Below are positions 11,544-19,463 of a stretch of 64,000 nt of DNA, one piece after another. The stretch spans positions 434,001-498,000 of the forward strand of contig NZ_JAJVKV010000005.1 of the NCBI RefSeq assembly GCF_024198175.1, read 5' to 3'. Under the pieces are notes generated by a model. It searched no databases. It was not told where the DNA came from and saw only the letters and a list, made by a program, of their open reading frames with translations. This DNA is from Pyxidicoccus xibeiensis (GTDB lineage Bacteria; Myxococcota; Myxococcia; Myxococcales; Myxococcaceae). Every line of letters begins with the position of its first letter. Position 1 is the stretch's first letter. A program made the position numbers and the translations under genes.

Positions 11544-11597
11544 GCGGGGCTGATGCGCGCGGGCAGTAGGACGCGCGGTCAGCCCCGCGGGCTTTCT
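11544..11597 (+). terminator. Strong terminator downstream of the TPR gene
   Basis: GCGGGGCTGA (11544-11553) pairs perfectly with TCAGCCCCGC (11579-11588), and an inner CGCGCG (11556-11561 with 11572-11577) extends the stem. It is followed by GGGCTTTCTT. A second, shorter GC hairpin (CCCCGGCG/CGCCGGGG) lies just before it, about 11510-11532. Confidence 0.7.
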
Positions 11598-11828
11598 TGA
11601 AGGTGCGTCCCGCGGGCGGTATGCCCCGGGGTGTTTGCCCTTCCCATCGCGCCAGGACATGAAGTCGGGGGCCGGAGCCCCGGTGTCCGGGCGGGGACGC
11701 CAGGCGGGCGGCCGTTCGCTGGCGGCACCGCGAGGCGCCGTGTCCTTGCCCACCCCCCGGTGGTGCCTGTATGGGAGGGCCGTTACCGCGCCGGCAGCGA
11801 GCCTGTCGCGCCTTGCCCTGGAGTCTGT

Positions 11829-12713
11829 GTGAGCGCGCGTGCCGAGTCCCTGTCGACGACCGCGTCCGACCTGATCTCCCTGACCAAGCCGCGGCTGTCC
11901 AGCCTGGTGCTCATCACCACGGCGGGCGGCATGTGGATGGCCCCGGGGTCCTTGGACACGGTGCGCGCCCTGGTGACGCTGCTGGCCACCGCCGGCACCG
12001 TGGGCGCGGCCAACGCGCTCAACTGCTACTGGGAGCGCCACAGCGACCAGTTCATGGCGCGCACCCGCGGCCGGCCGCTGCCGTCCGGGCGCATGGAGCC
12101 GTCGGTGGCGCTGTGGTTCGGCATCTCCCTGGCGCTGGTGTCCCTGCCGGCGCTGGCGCTGGGCGCCAACGTCCTCACCGCGGGCCTGGGCCTGCTGGCG
12201 CTGCTCAGCTACGTGCTCGCCTACACGCCGCTCAAGGCGCGGACCTCGGCGGCCATGATTGTGGGTGCGGTGCCCGGCGCGCTGCCGCCGCTGATGGGGT
12301 GGACGGCGGTGACGAACCAGGTGGACGCGGGCGGCTTCGCCCTCTTCGCCATCCTGTTCCTCTGGCAGATGCCGCACTTCATCGCCATCGCCCTGTTCCG
12401 CAAGGAGGAGTACGCGGCGGCGGGCCTCAAGTCGGTGCCGCTGGAGCGCGGGGACGAGTCCAGCCGCGCCCAGATTGTCCTCTACCTGGTGGCGCTGATT
12501 CCCATGACGCTGCTGCCCTTCCAGCTCCACATCGCCGGCTCGTGGTATCTGGCCGCGGCGGTGGTGCTGGGGCTGAGCTTCCTGGGCCTGGGAGCGTGGG
12601 GCTTCTTCCGGCGGCTGGGAAAGCCCTGGGCGCGCCAGACGTTCTTCTATTCGCTCATCTACCTCACCGGCCTGTTCGTCGCGATGACGCTGGACCGCGT
12701 CCCGCGCGGCTGA
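11829..12713 (+). CDS. ctaB: Protoheme IX farnesyltransferase (heme o synthase)
   Basis: A 294-residue polytopic membrane protein of the UbiA prenyltransferase family. It has the CyoE/CtaB block NCYWERHSDQFMARTRGRPL, where the first acidic residue of the usual NxxxDxxxD-type motif is Glu, and the second motif YTPLKARTSAAMIVGA followed by WQMPHFIAIALFRKEEY. It should transfer a farnesyl group from farnesyl diphosphate to heme b, giving heme o for terminal oxidases. I chose GTG 11829 because it is preceded by GGAG at six bases and gives the short N-terminus before LISLTKPRLSSLVLITT that is normal for the family. The ABC transporter gene starts 15 bases downstream, so these genes are probably one operon. 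Confidence 0.93.
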   Translation: MSARAESLSTTASDLISLTKPRLSSLVLITTAGGMWMAPGSLDTVRALVTLLATAGTVGAANALNCYWERHSDQFMARTRGRPLPSGRMEPSVALWFGISLALVSLPALALGANVLTAGLGLLALLSYVLAYTPLKARTSAAMIVGAVPGALPPLMGWTAVTNQVDAGGFALFAILFLWQMPHFIAIALFRKEEYAAAGLKSVPLERGDESSRAQIVLYLVALIPMTLLPFQLHIAGSWYLAAAVVLGLSFLGLGAWGFFRRLGKPWARQTFFYSLIYLTGLFVAMTLDRVPRG

Positions 12714-12728
12714 CGCGGGAGGCCGGGG

Positions 12729-13724
12729 ATGCCGCCCATGCCTGACACCTCGGTCTCCACCTCGCCTCCGCTGCTCCAGCTCGAGGGCCTCACGCGGCGC
12801 TTCAAGGGCCGCACCGCCGTGGACGGCCTCACCCTGTCCGTGCGGCAGGGCGAAATCCTTGGGCTGCTCGGGCCCAACGGCGCGGGCAAGTCCACCACGT
12901 TCCAGGTGCTGGCCGGGCTGCTCGCGCCGGACGCGGGGCAGGTGCGCTTCGCCGGGCGGGTGCTGTCCTTGAGCGACCCGGCCCTGCGGCGGCAGATGGG
13001 CATCATCTTCCAGCGCGGCAGCCTGGACGACCTGCTCACCGCGCGGGAGAACCTGCTGCTCGGGGCCCGGCTGTACGGCCTGGGCGGCCAGCGGGCGCGC
13101 GAGCGGGTGGAGGCGATGCTGGCCCTCATCGGCCTGGCGGACCGGGGCGACGAGAAGGTGGGCACGTGGTCCGGCGGCATGCGCCGGCGGCTGGAGCTGG
13201 CGCGGGCGCTGGTGCACCAGCCGCGCGTGGTGCTGATGGACGAGCCCACGCAGGGCCTCGACGAGGCGGCCTTCCGCACCTTCTGGGCGCATTTGAAGAA
13301 GCTGCGCGACAGCGAGGGCATCACCGTGCTGCTCACCACGCACCGCGCGGACGAGGCCGAGGGCTGCGACCGGCTGGCGGTGCTGGACGCGGGCCGGCTG
13401 GTGGCGTGCGACACGCCGGCGGCGCTCGCCTCGCGCATGGGCGGCGACATCCTCTCCGTGGAGGCGCTGGAGCCCGAGGCGCTGGCGCGCGAGGTGCGCG
13501 AGCGGCTGGGGCTGGACGCGAAGGTGGTGGAGGGGCGGGTGCAGGTGGAGGCCGCGCAGGGCCATGCGCTGGTGCCTCGGCTGGTGGAGGCCTTCCCGGC
13601 CGGGCGGCTGACCTCGGTGTCGCTGCGCCGGCCCACGCTGGCGGACGTGTTCCTCCAGCTCACCGGGCGCACGCTGGGGGCGGACCAGCCCACCGCCGAG
13701 CCCGCGCCGAGGAAACGCCGATGA
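12729..13724 (+). CDS. ABC transporter ATP-binding protein
   Basis: A 331-residue ATPase of the DrrA/CcmA-like class. Walker A is GPNGAGKST, the Q-loop IIFQRGSLDDLLTAREN, the signature SGGMRRRLELARAL, Walker B VVLMDEPTQGLD and the switch His is in TTHRADEAE. After residue 225 there is a C-terminal domain like that of exporters of the ABC-2 class. GGAGG six bases before ATG 12729 supports the start. Its stop overlaps the start of the permease gene (ATGA), so the two form one transporter. Position after heme o synthase hints at cytochrome-oxidase assembly or heme/copper-related export, but the sequence does not show a substrate. Confidence 0.92.
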   Translation: MPPMPDTSVSTSPPLLQLEGLTRRFKGRTAVDGLTLSVRQGEILGLLGPNGAGKSTTFQVLAGLLAPDAGQVRFAGRVLSLSDPALRRQMGIIFQRGSLDDLLTARENLLLGARLYGLGGQRARERVEAMLALIGLADRGDEKVGTWSGGMRRRLELARALVHQPRVVLMDEPTQGLDEAAFRTFWAHLKKLRDSEGITVLLTTHRADEAEGCDRLAVLDAGRLVACDTPAALASRMGGDILSVEALEPEALAREVRERLGLDAKVVEGRVQVEAAQGHALVPRLVEAFPAGRLTSVSLRRPTLADVFLQLTGRTLGADQPTAEPAPRKRR

Positions 13725-14602
13725 ACGCCAACGTGCCCGCCGTGCCCCCGCCCGTGGAGATGACCCCGCCTTCCGCGCCCGTGGCCGTCGGGGCACCGTC
13801 GCCCACCGCGCCGGGGACTTTGGCGCTGCAGTGGGCCACGGTGCGCGTGCTGCTGGTGCGCGACGTGGTGCGCTTTTTCCGTCAGCCCAGCCGGGTCATC
13901 GGCGCGCTGGCGCAGCCCATCCTCTTCTGGTTCGTCATCGGCTCCGGCTTCGCGGGCTCGTTCCGCGTGGAGGGCGCGCAGGGGCTGGGCTACCAGCAGT
14001 TCTTCTTCCCCGGCGTCGTCACCATGGTGCTGCTGTTCAGCGCCATCTTCGCCACGATTACCGTCATCGAGGACCGGCGCGAGGGCTTCCTCCAGTCGGT
14101 GCTCGCGGGGCCGGGCTCGCGGCTGGCGGTGGTGCTGGGCAAGGCGGCGGGCTCGTCGGTGATTGCGCTGATGCAGGCCTCGCTCTTCCTCTTGCTGGCC
14201 CCGCTGGCCGGGGTGAGCGCGGCCACCGTCGACCTGCCGCTGCTGCTGGCCGTCATGGTGCTGTCGGCGCTGGCGCTCACGGGCATGGGCATGTCGCTGG
14301 CGTGGTGGGTGCGCTCCAGCGCGGGCTACCACGCGGTGATGAGCATCGTGCTGCTGCCCATGTGGGTGCTGTCCGGGGCGATGTTCCCGCTCAAGGGCGC
14401 GGACTCCTGGCTGGCGTGGGTGATGCGGCTCAACCCCATGCGCTTCTCCGTGGAGGGCGTGCGGCGGGCGCTGTACGGCGCGGAGGCGTCGGTGGCGGTG
14501 GGCTCTCCCGCGTCCGTGACGGGGCTGGAGGTGCCGGCCCTGCTCGCCTTCGCGGCCGTGTTCCTGGGGCTGGCCGCCGTCAGCGTCAGCCGCCGCGAGT
14601 AG
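13721..14602 (+). CDS. ABC-2 type transporter permease
   Basis: A 293-residue permease with a Pro-rich cytoplasmic N-terminus (residues 1-35) and six predicted membrane segments, for example ILFWFVIGSGFAG, FFFPGVVTMVLLFSAIFATI and AVMSIVLLPMWVLSGAMFPL. The phrases ITVIEDRREGFLQSVLAGP and LNPMRFSVEGVRRALYG are typical of the ABC-2 family. The start ATG 13721 overlaps the ATPase stop by four bases (ATGA), showing translational coupling. It ends with SVSRRE. It forms the membrane part of the exporter encoded with the preceding gene. Confidence 0.92.
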   Translation: MNANVPAVPPPVEMTPPSAPVAVGAPSPTAPGTLALQWATVRVLLVRDVVRFFRQPSRVIGALAQPILFWFVIGSGFAGSFRVEGAQGLGYQQFFFPGVVTMVLLFSAIFATITVIEDRREGFLQSVLAGPGSRLAVVLGKAAGSSVIALMQASLFLLLAPLAGVSAATVDLPLLLAVMVLSALALTGMGMSLAWWVRSSAGYHAVMSIVLLPMWVLSGAMFPLKGADSWLAWVMRLNPMRFSVEGVRRALYGAEASVAVGSPASVTGLEVPALLAFAAVFLGLAAVSVSRRE

Positions 14603-14714
14603 CCGGACGGCCCTGTAAGAGGGCGCTGGCGCGTGCGTTGGCGGGTTGGACATGGAGCGCCCCATTCGTTACGACGGGGCGATTGACGTTTCTGCTCACC
14701 GAGGAGACTGCACG

Positions 14715-15572
14715 ATGACGCTGCGCACGCTCGGCCTGACCCTGCTGGGGGCCGCGGGCCTGCTGGCCCTTCCCGCCTGCCAGAAGGAGTCGGCGCCGCC
14801 GCCTCCCGCCGCTCCCACCGCCGCGGAGCAGCCCTCCGTGCGCGCGCCCGAGGCGCGGGAGCACGCGGCCACCCCCATCCAGGACCCCAATGCCCCGGCC
14901 GCCGCGCCCGAGGCGGTCGCCGCGCCCCCGGGCAGGGGCGTGGTGCGGGGCACCGTGACGTTCACCGGCGCCGTGCCCGCCCCGGCCGAGCTGCCGCCGA
15001 GCAGCGACGCGGCCTGCGAGGGCCGGGCGCCGGACGCGCCGGTGCAGGCGAAGGGCGGGAAGCTGGCGAACGTGCTGGTGCGCGTGCGCGGCACCGTGCC
15101 GGGCTCGGTGGCCACGCCCACCGCTCCGGTGATGGTGGACCAGTCGAAGTGCACCTACGTGCCGCGCGTCCAGGGGGCGCTGGTGGGCCAGCCGGTGCTC
15201 TTCAAGAACAGCGACGGCACGCTGCACAACACGCGCGGCATGGCGGGGAAGAAGGCCGCGTTCAACATCGCCCAGCCGCCCGCGGGCACGCCCGTGCAGA
15301 AGCCCCTGCCCACGGACTCCGACGTGCTCAAGCTCAAGTGCGACATCCACCCGTGGATGACGGCGTACGTGGTGAGCAACCCGAACCCCTTCTTCGTCAC
15401 CACGGGCGAGGACGGCGCCTTCACCCTCCAGGGACTGCCCGCCGGGACGTACACGGTGGAGGCCTGGCACGAGACGCTCGGCACCAAGACGGCCGAGGTC
15501 ATCGTGAAGGACGACGCGCCGGCCGAGGCGTCGTTCGCGTTCTCCATGGCGGACGCCTCCGCGACGAAGTGA
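14715..15572 (+). CDS. Cupredoxin-like lipoprotein with carboxypeptidase-regulatory-like end
   Basis: A 285-residue lipoprotein (MTLRTLGLTLLGAAGLL then lipobox LPAC) with a GAGGAG ribosome site eight bases before ATG 14715. After an Ala/Pro-rich linker (residues 22-75) comes a beta-sandwich with NSDGTLHNTR and KCDIHPWMTAYV. The Cys-x-x-His-x-x-Met arrangement in CDIHPWM plus the upstream His in LHN is the ligand pattern of type-1 copper sites, so I read it as plastocyanin-like. The last 60 residues (GAFTLQGLPAGTYTVEAWHE) resemble the carboxypeptidase-regulatory domain seen next to cupredoxin folds. It follows the heme o synthase/ABC genes by 112 bases, consistent with a copper or electron-carrier role in the periplasm near cytochrome oxidase. 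No oxidase subunit is in view. Confidence 0.75.
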   Translation: MTLRTLGLTLLGAAGLLALPACQKESAPPPPAAPTAAEQPSVRAPEAREHAATPIQDPNAPAAAPEAVAAPPGRGVVRGTVTFTGAVPAPAELPPSSDAACEGRAPDAPVQAKGGKLANVLVRVRGTVPGSVATPTAPVMVDQSKCTYVPRVQGALVGQPVLFKNSDGTLHNTRGMAGKKAAFNIAQPPAGTPVQKPLPTDSDVLKLKCDIHPWMTAYVVSNPNPFFVTTGEDGAFTLQGLPAGTYTVEAWHETLGTKTAEVIVKDDAPAEASFAFSMADASATK

Positions 15573-15582
15573 GGCGGGTGGG

Positions 15583-16194
15583 GTGACCGGGGACGCCGGC
15601 CACGCCGTGACGGTGACGCCTGGGCTCGCGCGGGTGCGGTGGTGGTACCTGCGCGGGCTCGGGTTCGTGTTCTGTCTCGCGTTCGCCTCGCTGCTGCCAC
15701 AGCTGCCCGCGCTCGTCGGTCCGCAGGGGCTGAGCCCCGCCACGGAGCTGCTGGACTGGGGCCGTGAGTCGCTGGGTGGGGCGGAGCGCTTGCTCCGGCT
15801 CCCCACGCTGCTGTGGCTCACGGGCGCCAGCACCGGGGCCCTGCGGGGCGTGGCCCTGCTGGGCCTGGGCTGTGGCGTGTTGCTGCTGCTGGACGTGGCG
15901 CCGCGCTACGCGCTGGTGGGCGCGTGGGGGCTGTCCCTGTCGCTCACCACCGTGGGCGGCGTGTTCCTCGGCTTCCAGTGGGACGTGCTGCTCCTGGAGG
16001 CCGCGCTCGTCTCGCTGCCGCGGACGCCTCCTCGCTACGTGCGCACGCGGCGCCTCGACTACCGCTTCACGGACCTCGCCACCCTGCGCGCGACGGGGGC
16101 GTGGTGGACGCGTCAGCAGGTGGGGCCGTACTGCCCGCCCCTCACGCTGCGGGATGGGCGACTGCAGCGGGCGGACCCGCCTTCCTCACCGTGA
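15583..16194 (+). CDS. Shortened lipase-maturation-factor-like membrane protein
   Basis: A 203-residue protein from GTG 15583. Residues 18-150 have three or four membrane helices and read like the N-terminus of lipase maturation factors (LRGLGFVFCLAFASLLPQLP, LVGPQGLSPA, LPTLLWL, GFQWDVLLLEAAL). The next 45 residues, YRFTDLATLRATGAWWTRQQ then VGPYCPPLTL, read like the C-terminal end of the same family. The several hundred residues that normally separate these parts are absent, so the gene looks like an in-frame internal deletion derivative. It may be nonfunctional or a minimised paralogue. It starts only 10 bases after the cupredoxin gene, and its 3' end overlaps the convergent sensor kinase gene by 53 bases. 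Confidence 0.6.
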   Translation: MTGDAGHAVTVTPGLARVRWWYLRGLGFVFCLAFASLLPQLPALVGPQGLSPATELLDWGRESLGGAERLLRLPTLLWLTGASTGALRGVALLGLGCGVLLLLDVAPRYALVGAWGLSLSLTTVGGVFLGFQWDVLLLEAALVSLPRTPPRYVRTRRLDYRFTDLATLRATGAWWTRQQVGPYCPPLTLRDGRLQRADPPSSP

Positions 16195-17611
16195 AGCCCA
16201 CCCGCGCGCCGCCGCCGGGGCGGTTCTCCGCGAACGCCTCGCCGCCGTGGGCCCGCGCAATCCGCTGCACCAGCGCCAGCCCCAGGCCCAGCGAGCCTGC
16301 CTCGCGCGCCTCGCCGCCCCGGTCCTTCCGGTAGAAGGGCTGGAAGATGCGCACCTCCTCGCCCGGCTGCAGCCCCTGGCCCCGGTCGTCCACGCAGAAG
16401 GCCAGGTGCTCTCCCCGGTCCTGCACGCGCAGCGCCTCCGTGCCGGCTCCATGGCGGCGCGCGTTCTCCAGCAGGTTGGCCAGGGCGCGTCCCAGGAGCG
16501 TCGCGTCGCCCATCAGTCCTGGCTCGGAGGGCTCCACGTCCAACATGTCCAGCGGCAGCCCCGCGCGCTCCAGCGCCTGCGTCGCGAGCGTGCGCCCGTC
16601 CAGCACCCGCGACGTGAGCTGCCCGAAGTCCAGCCGCGAGCTGGCCAACAGCTCGCCCACCAGCGCGTCCAGCTCCACCACCTCGCGGTCCACCTGGTCC
16701 AGCGTCTTCGGGGCGCCACCCCCGTCCCGCAGCAGCTCCGTCAGCACCCGCAGGCGCGCCAGCGGCGTGCGCAGCTCGTGGGACACCGCCGCGAGCAGCT
16801 CGCGCTGGTCCGCCACCTGCTTCTCGATGCGGACCGCCATGTCGTTGAAGGACTCCGCGAGCACCGCGAACTCGCCCGTGACGTGCGGAAGCACCTCCGC
16901 CCGCGTGTCCAGCTTCCCCGCGCCCAGCGCCTCCGTGGCCTTCACCAGCGCATCCACCGGTCGCGCCAGCCGCCGGGCCAGCTTGCCCGCCGCAAGCCAC
17001 AGCACCATCCCCGCGAGCACCAGCGGCAGCACGATTCGCATGGGGTGCTTCGCCCGGAAGGGGGAGTAACACGCCCGCACCGTGCCCAGGCTGACTCCGT
17101 CACGCACCACCGGGACGATGTACTCCGCCCTCCCGCAGGGCTCGCCGCGCCGCACGAGCATGGCCCCCGAGGTGTCGGTCAGCTCCACCCCCACCTCGAG
17201 GTCCGTGGCGATGGAGCGCACCAGCGCGTCTCGCCGCGCGGGGGCGTCCCACACCTCCTCGAAGCGGTGGCCCACGAAGGTCCGGAGCCGCTCGTTCTCC
17301 TGCTTCCACGAGTTGCCGCCCACCAGGCTCATCACCGTGGCGACGACTACGCCGGTCGCGAGGATGGACAGGCCGAACCACAGGAACAGGCGCCGGTGCA
17401 GCCGCGCGCGGACGAAGTGCCCCAGCCGGCCCATGTGCCAGTACCGGCGGCGTCTTCGCGCGTGCTCGCGCACATGCTCGCGCACGTGCTCCCAGGGGTA
17501 GCACTCGGGCCCGTGCGCGTGCTCCTTCCCGCAGGGCTCGACGTGGGGCCAATGTCCCCAGGGGCCGTGCCCCCAGGGCCCGCGTCCCCGGACGTGCCGC
17601 TGGCGCTTCAT
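16142..17611 (-). CDS. Sensor histidine kinase with His-rich cytoplasmic N-terminus
   Basis: A 489-residue membrane kinase. Residues 1-74 hold 12 His and two Cys (for example HGPWGHGPWGHWPH and CGKEHAHGPEC), before TM1 (about 75-96). A periplasmic sensor part (97-190), TM2 (192-209) and a HAMP linker follow. The H-box is AAVSHELRTPLARLR with H278, the N-box LANLLENARRHG (N383), then DDRGQGL and GSLGLGLALVQRIA, so dimerisation and ATPase domains are complete. The gene is translationally coupled (ATGA overlap) to the OmpR-type regulator upstream and is the last of four minus-strand genes. The His-rich tail suggests metal sensing or binding; that is inference. Confidence 0.9.
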   Translation of the reverse strand: MKRQRHVRGRGPWGHGPWGHWPHVEPCGKEHAHGPECYPWEHVREHVREHARRRRRYWHMGRLGHFVRARLHRRLFLWFGLSILATGVVVATVMSLVGGNSWKQENERLRTFVGHRFEEVWDAPARRDALVRSIATDLEVGVELTDTSGAMLVRRGEPCGRAEYIVPVVRDGVSLGTVRACYSPFRAKHPMRIVLPLVLAGMVLWLAAGKLARRLARPVDALVKATEALGAGKLDTRAEVLPHVTGEFAVLAESFNDMAVRIEKQVADQRELLAAVSHELRTPLARLRVLTELLRDGGGAPKTLDQVDREVVELDALVGELLASSRLDFGQLTSRVLDGRTLATQALERAGLPLDMLDVEPSEPGLMGDATLLGRALANLLENARRHGAGTEALRVQDRGEHLAFCVDDRGQGLQPGEEVRIFQPFYRKDRGGEAREAGSLGLGLALVQRIARAHGGEAFAENRPGGGARVGFTVRKAGPPAAVAHPAA

Positions 17612-18288
17612 GGCCCCTCTTTGGCGAAGACGTAGCCCACGCCGCGCACCGTCTTGATGACGCGCGTGCCGACGTCGCCCAGCTTCTGGCGCAGATGGGA
17701 GATGTGCACGTCCACCGTGCGCTCGCCCACCACGGTGTCGCTGCGGCCCGCCTCGCCCAGCAGCGCGTCACGGGGAATCACGCGGCCCGCCCGGCGCATC
17801 AGCGCCACCAGCAGGTCGAACTCCAGGCCCGTCAGGTCCACCAGCCGGTCCTCCACGCGCACCTCGCGGCCGGCCACGTCGATGGACACGCCGCCCACCT
17901 CCAGCCGGTCCGCCACCGACGACGGCTGCGCCCGCCGCAGCACCGCCCGCAGGCGCGCCAGCAGCTCCCGCGGGCTGAAGGGCTTGGGCAGATAGTCGTC
18001 CGCGCCCAGCTCCAGCCCCACCACCCGGTCCGTCTCGTCGCCCTTCGCCGTGAGCATCAGCACCGGGATGCGGCTCTTCGCCCGGATGCGCTTGCACACC
18101 TCCAGGCCGTCCATGCCCGGCATCATCACGTCCAGCAGCACCGCGTCGTAGGCCCCGGCCTCCAGCGCCGCCAGGCCCCGCCCGCCGTCGGGCGCATGAG
18201 TGACGCTGAGGCCGTTCTGTCCGAGGTACTGCGCGAGCAGCTCGTACATCCGGGTGTCGTCGTCGATGAGCAGCACTCGCGTGGACAT
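17608..18288 (-). CDS. OmpR/CpxR-type response regulator
   Basis: A 226-residue regulator. The receiver domain (1-120) has the acidic pocket DDD at 9-11, phospho-acceptor D53 in LLDVMMPGMDG, T80 and K102 in LPKPF. The C-terminal winged helix (about 130-224) has the OmpR signature LTGLEFDLLVALMRRAGRVI, DVHISHLRQKLGD and IKTVRGVGYVF. It should be phosphorylated by the adjacent kinase and bind direct repeats in promoters. GTGAAG direct repeats upstream of the first gene of the cluster are candidate sites, so the system may autoregulate, as CpxR does. Confidence 0.93.
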   Translation of the reverse strand: MSTRVLLIDDDTRMYELLAQYLGQNGLSVTHAPDGGRGLAALEAGAYDAVLLDVMMPGMDGLEVCKRIRAKSRIPVLMLTAKGDETDRVVGLELGADDYLPKPFSPRELLARLRAVLRRAQPSSVADRLEVGGVSIDVAGREVRVEDRLVDLTGLEFDLLVALMRRAGRVIPRDALLGEAGRSDTVVGERTVDVHISHLRQKLGDVGTRVIKTVRGVGYVFAKEGP

Positions 18289-18303
18289 GAACGGCCCTTG
18301 AAG

Positions 18304-18570
18304 CTAGCGCGGCCCCTCGGCGGGCGAGGGGGACGCGGCGGGGGGAGCGGGGACTTCGACGGCCGGAGTCATATACCCCCGGGACTCCCGAGGCTCCCAC
18401 GACTCGCGGGGTCCCCGCGAGTCCCAGCGCGAGTGGGAGTCCCAGCGCTCCCCCCAGCCGCCGGAGGAGTGGCAGCGGTGGCGGTGGTGGCGGGCAAGGC
18501 TGGCGAAGCCGGAGGCATAGCCTCCGAACGTGCCCAGGGCGAGCAGGACAATCAGCAGGCGGCGGCGCAT
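18304..18570 (-). CDS. Small exported His/Arg-rich protein
   Basis: An 88-residue protein with an N-terminal signal or membrane helix (MRRRLLIVLLALGTFGGYAS), then a His/Arg/Trp-rich stretch including RHHRHRCHSS and SHSRWDSRG with near-repeats RESWEP and RESRGY, and a Pro/Ala C-terminus. The DNA encoding the centre contains short imperfect tandem repeats of GAGTCCCAGCGC. It lies between the Spy-like gene (51-base gap) and the regulator (15-base gap), so it belongs to the same operon. The His cluster could bind metal in the periplasm; no family is recognised. Confidence 0.65.
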   Translation of the reverse strand: MRRRLLIVLLALGTFGGYASGFASLARHHRHRCHSSGGWGERWDSHSRWDSRGPRESWEPRESRGYMTPAVEVPAPPAASPSPAEGPR

Positions 18571-18621
18571 GGTGCTCTCTCCTTCACGTGGACGGGATTC
18601 GGGACGTCTTGCGTTCGGGGC

Positions 18622-19119
18622 TCACACCATCTGCTGGTCTTCACCGCGCCAGCCCCTGCGCCCGCCGCAACGGCCGTGGCCGCCGCGCCAGCCGTAGCCG
18701 AAGCCGTGCTCGAGCAGGTCCGCCAGCTCGCGCCTCTGCCGAGGGTCCAGCGCCTCGTGCACCTGGGACAGCCCTCCCTGCAGCGTGCGCCGCAGGTTGT
18801 CCACGGCCACGTCATGGCGCGCGAACAGCTCGCGCAGCGCCGCTCCGTCGAAGTGCTCACCCCGCAGCGCGGTGCCCAGCGCGGCGCGGCTCGGGCCCAC
18901 CTCGTCACGCACCTTGTCGAAGGCCTCCATCAGCTCCTCGGCCGTCTTGACGATGACCTTCTCCTGGCCGGGCGACGTGTCCAGGCGCTCGAACAGCCAG
19001 CGCAGCCGGGGACGCCAGCCCCAGCGGCCGCCGCGGCCGTGGCGGTGCCCGTGGCGCCCGCCGCGCACGGTGTAGATGAGGCCCGCGAGGCACGCGGTCC
19101 CGAAGATGAATCCGAACAT
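18622..19119 (-). CDS. Spy/CpxP-like periplasmic protein (heavy-metal-sensor family type)
   Basis: A 165-residue protein. MFGFIFGTACLAGLIYTVRG is a membrane anchor or signal, followed by a His/Gly/Arg segment (HGHRHGRGGRWGW) and a helical body with the stretch LFARHDVAVDNLRRTLQG and LDPRQRRELADLLE. The last is close to the LTxxQ motif of Spy/CpxP proteins, periplasmic regulators or chaperones of envelope stress. The Gly/Arg tail again has His and Cys (GGHGRCGGRRG). Start ATG 19119 is preceded by GGAG. It is the first gene of the cluster, next to GTGAAG repeats. By analogy it could dampen the kinase when unbound; not proven. Confidence 0.75.
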   Translation of the reverse strand: MFGFIFGTACLAGLIYTVRGGRHGHRHGRGGRWGWRPRLRWLFERLDTSPGQEKVIVKTAEELMEAFDKVRDEVGPSRAALGTALRGEHFDGAALRELFARHDVAVDNLRRTLQGGLSQVHEALDPRQRRELADLLEHGFGYGWRGGHGRCGGRRGWRGEDQQMV

Positions 19120-19463
19120 GGTCCTGCTCCCGGAATGGCCGTGCCGTCGAGGGCCGGCGCTGTTGACGGGGAGGAAGGTAGATTTCCGGTGTGAAGGGCG
19201 CGCCCGAGCCCCGTGAAGAAGTGTGAAGGGGGGCCGCGACGCTCGAATGTCGGAATGGAAGAAAGCGCCAGGCTGGTTTTCGAAGCGAGCGATGCTCCCA
19301 CCTCCGGAGTGTCTTCCGTCCGACGCCCGCCTGCCCGGCGGGGTGGGGGGCGGTGGACAGCCACCGGCCGGGTGGATTGTCGTTCTGGTGCTGGGGCGAT
19401 GTCCGCTTCGCACGGGCGGTCCGGGAAGTCCGGGCCGCTGCAAAGCAGAAAGAAGAAGGTCAC
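19120..19463. other. Intergenic region between divergent metal/stress cluster and cold-shock gene
   Basis: A 344-base spacer that must hold the promoter of the minus-strand four-gene cluster and the promoter and 5' leader of the plus-strand cold-shock gene. Apart from the GTGAAG repeats I see no clear promoter boxes or credible reading frame. Confidence 0.6.
19191..19228 (-). promoter_or_regulatory. Candidate response-regulator operator: phased GTGAAG repeats
   Basis: GTGAAG occurs at 19191, 19213 and 19223, all in the same orientation, 22 and 10 bases apart, close to whole helical turns. Paired direct repeats of this kind are how OmpR/CpxR-type regulators bind. The site lies 72-109 bases upstream of the Spy-like start. 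Assignment to the adjacent regulator is inference. Confidence 0.4.

Noticed and set aside
18360-18480. Short tandem-like repeats that could suggest a repeat array
   Set aside because: They lie inside the small His/Arg-rich gene and are irregular; not a CRISPR or satellite.
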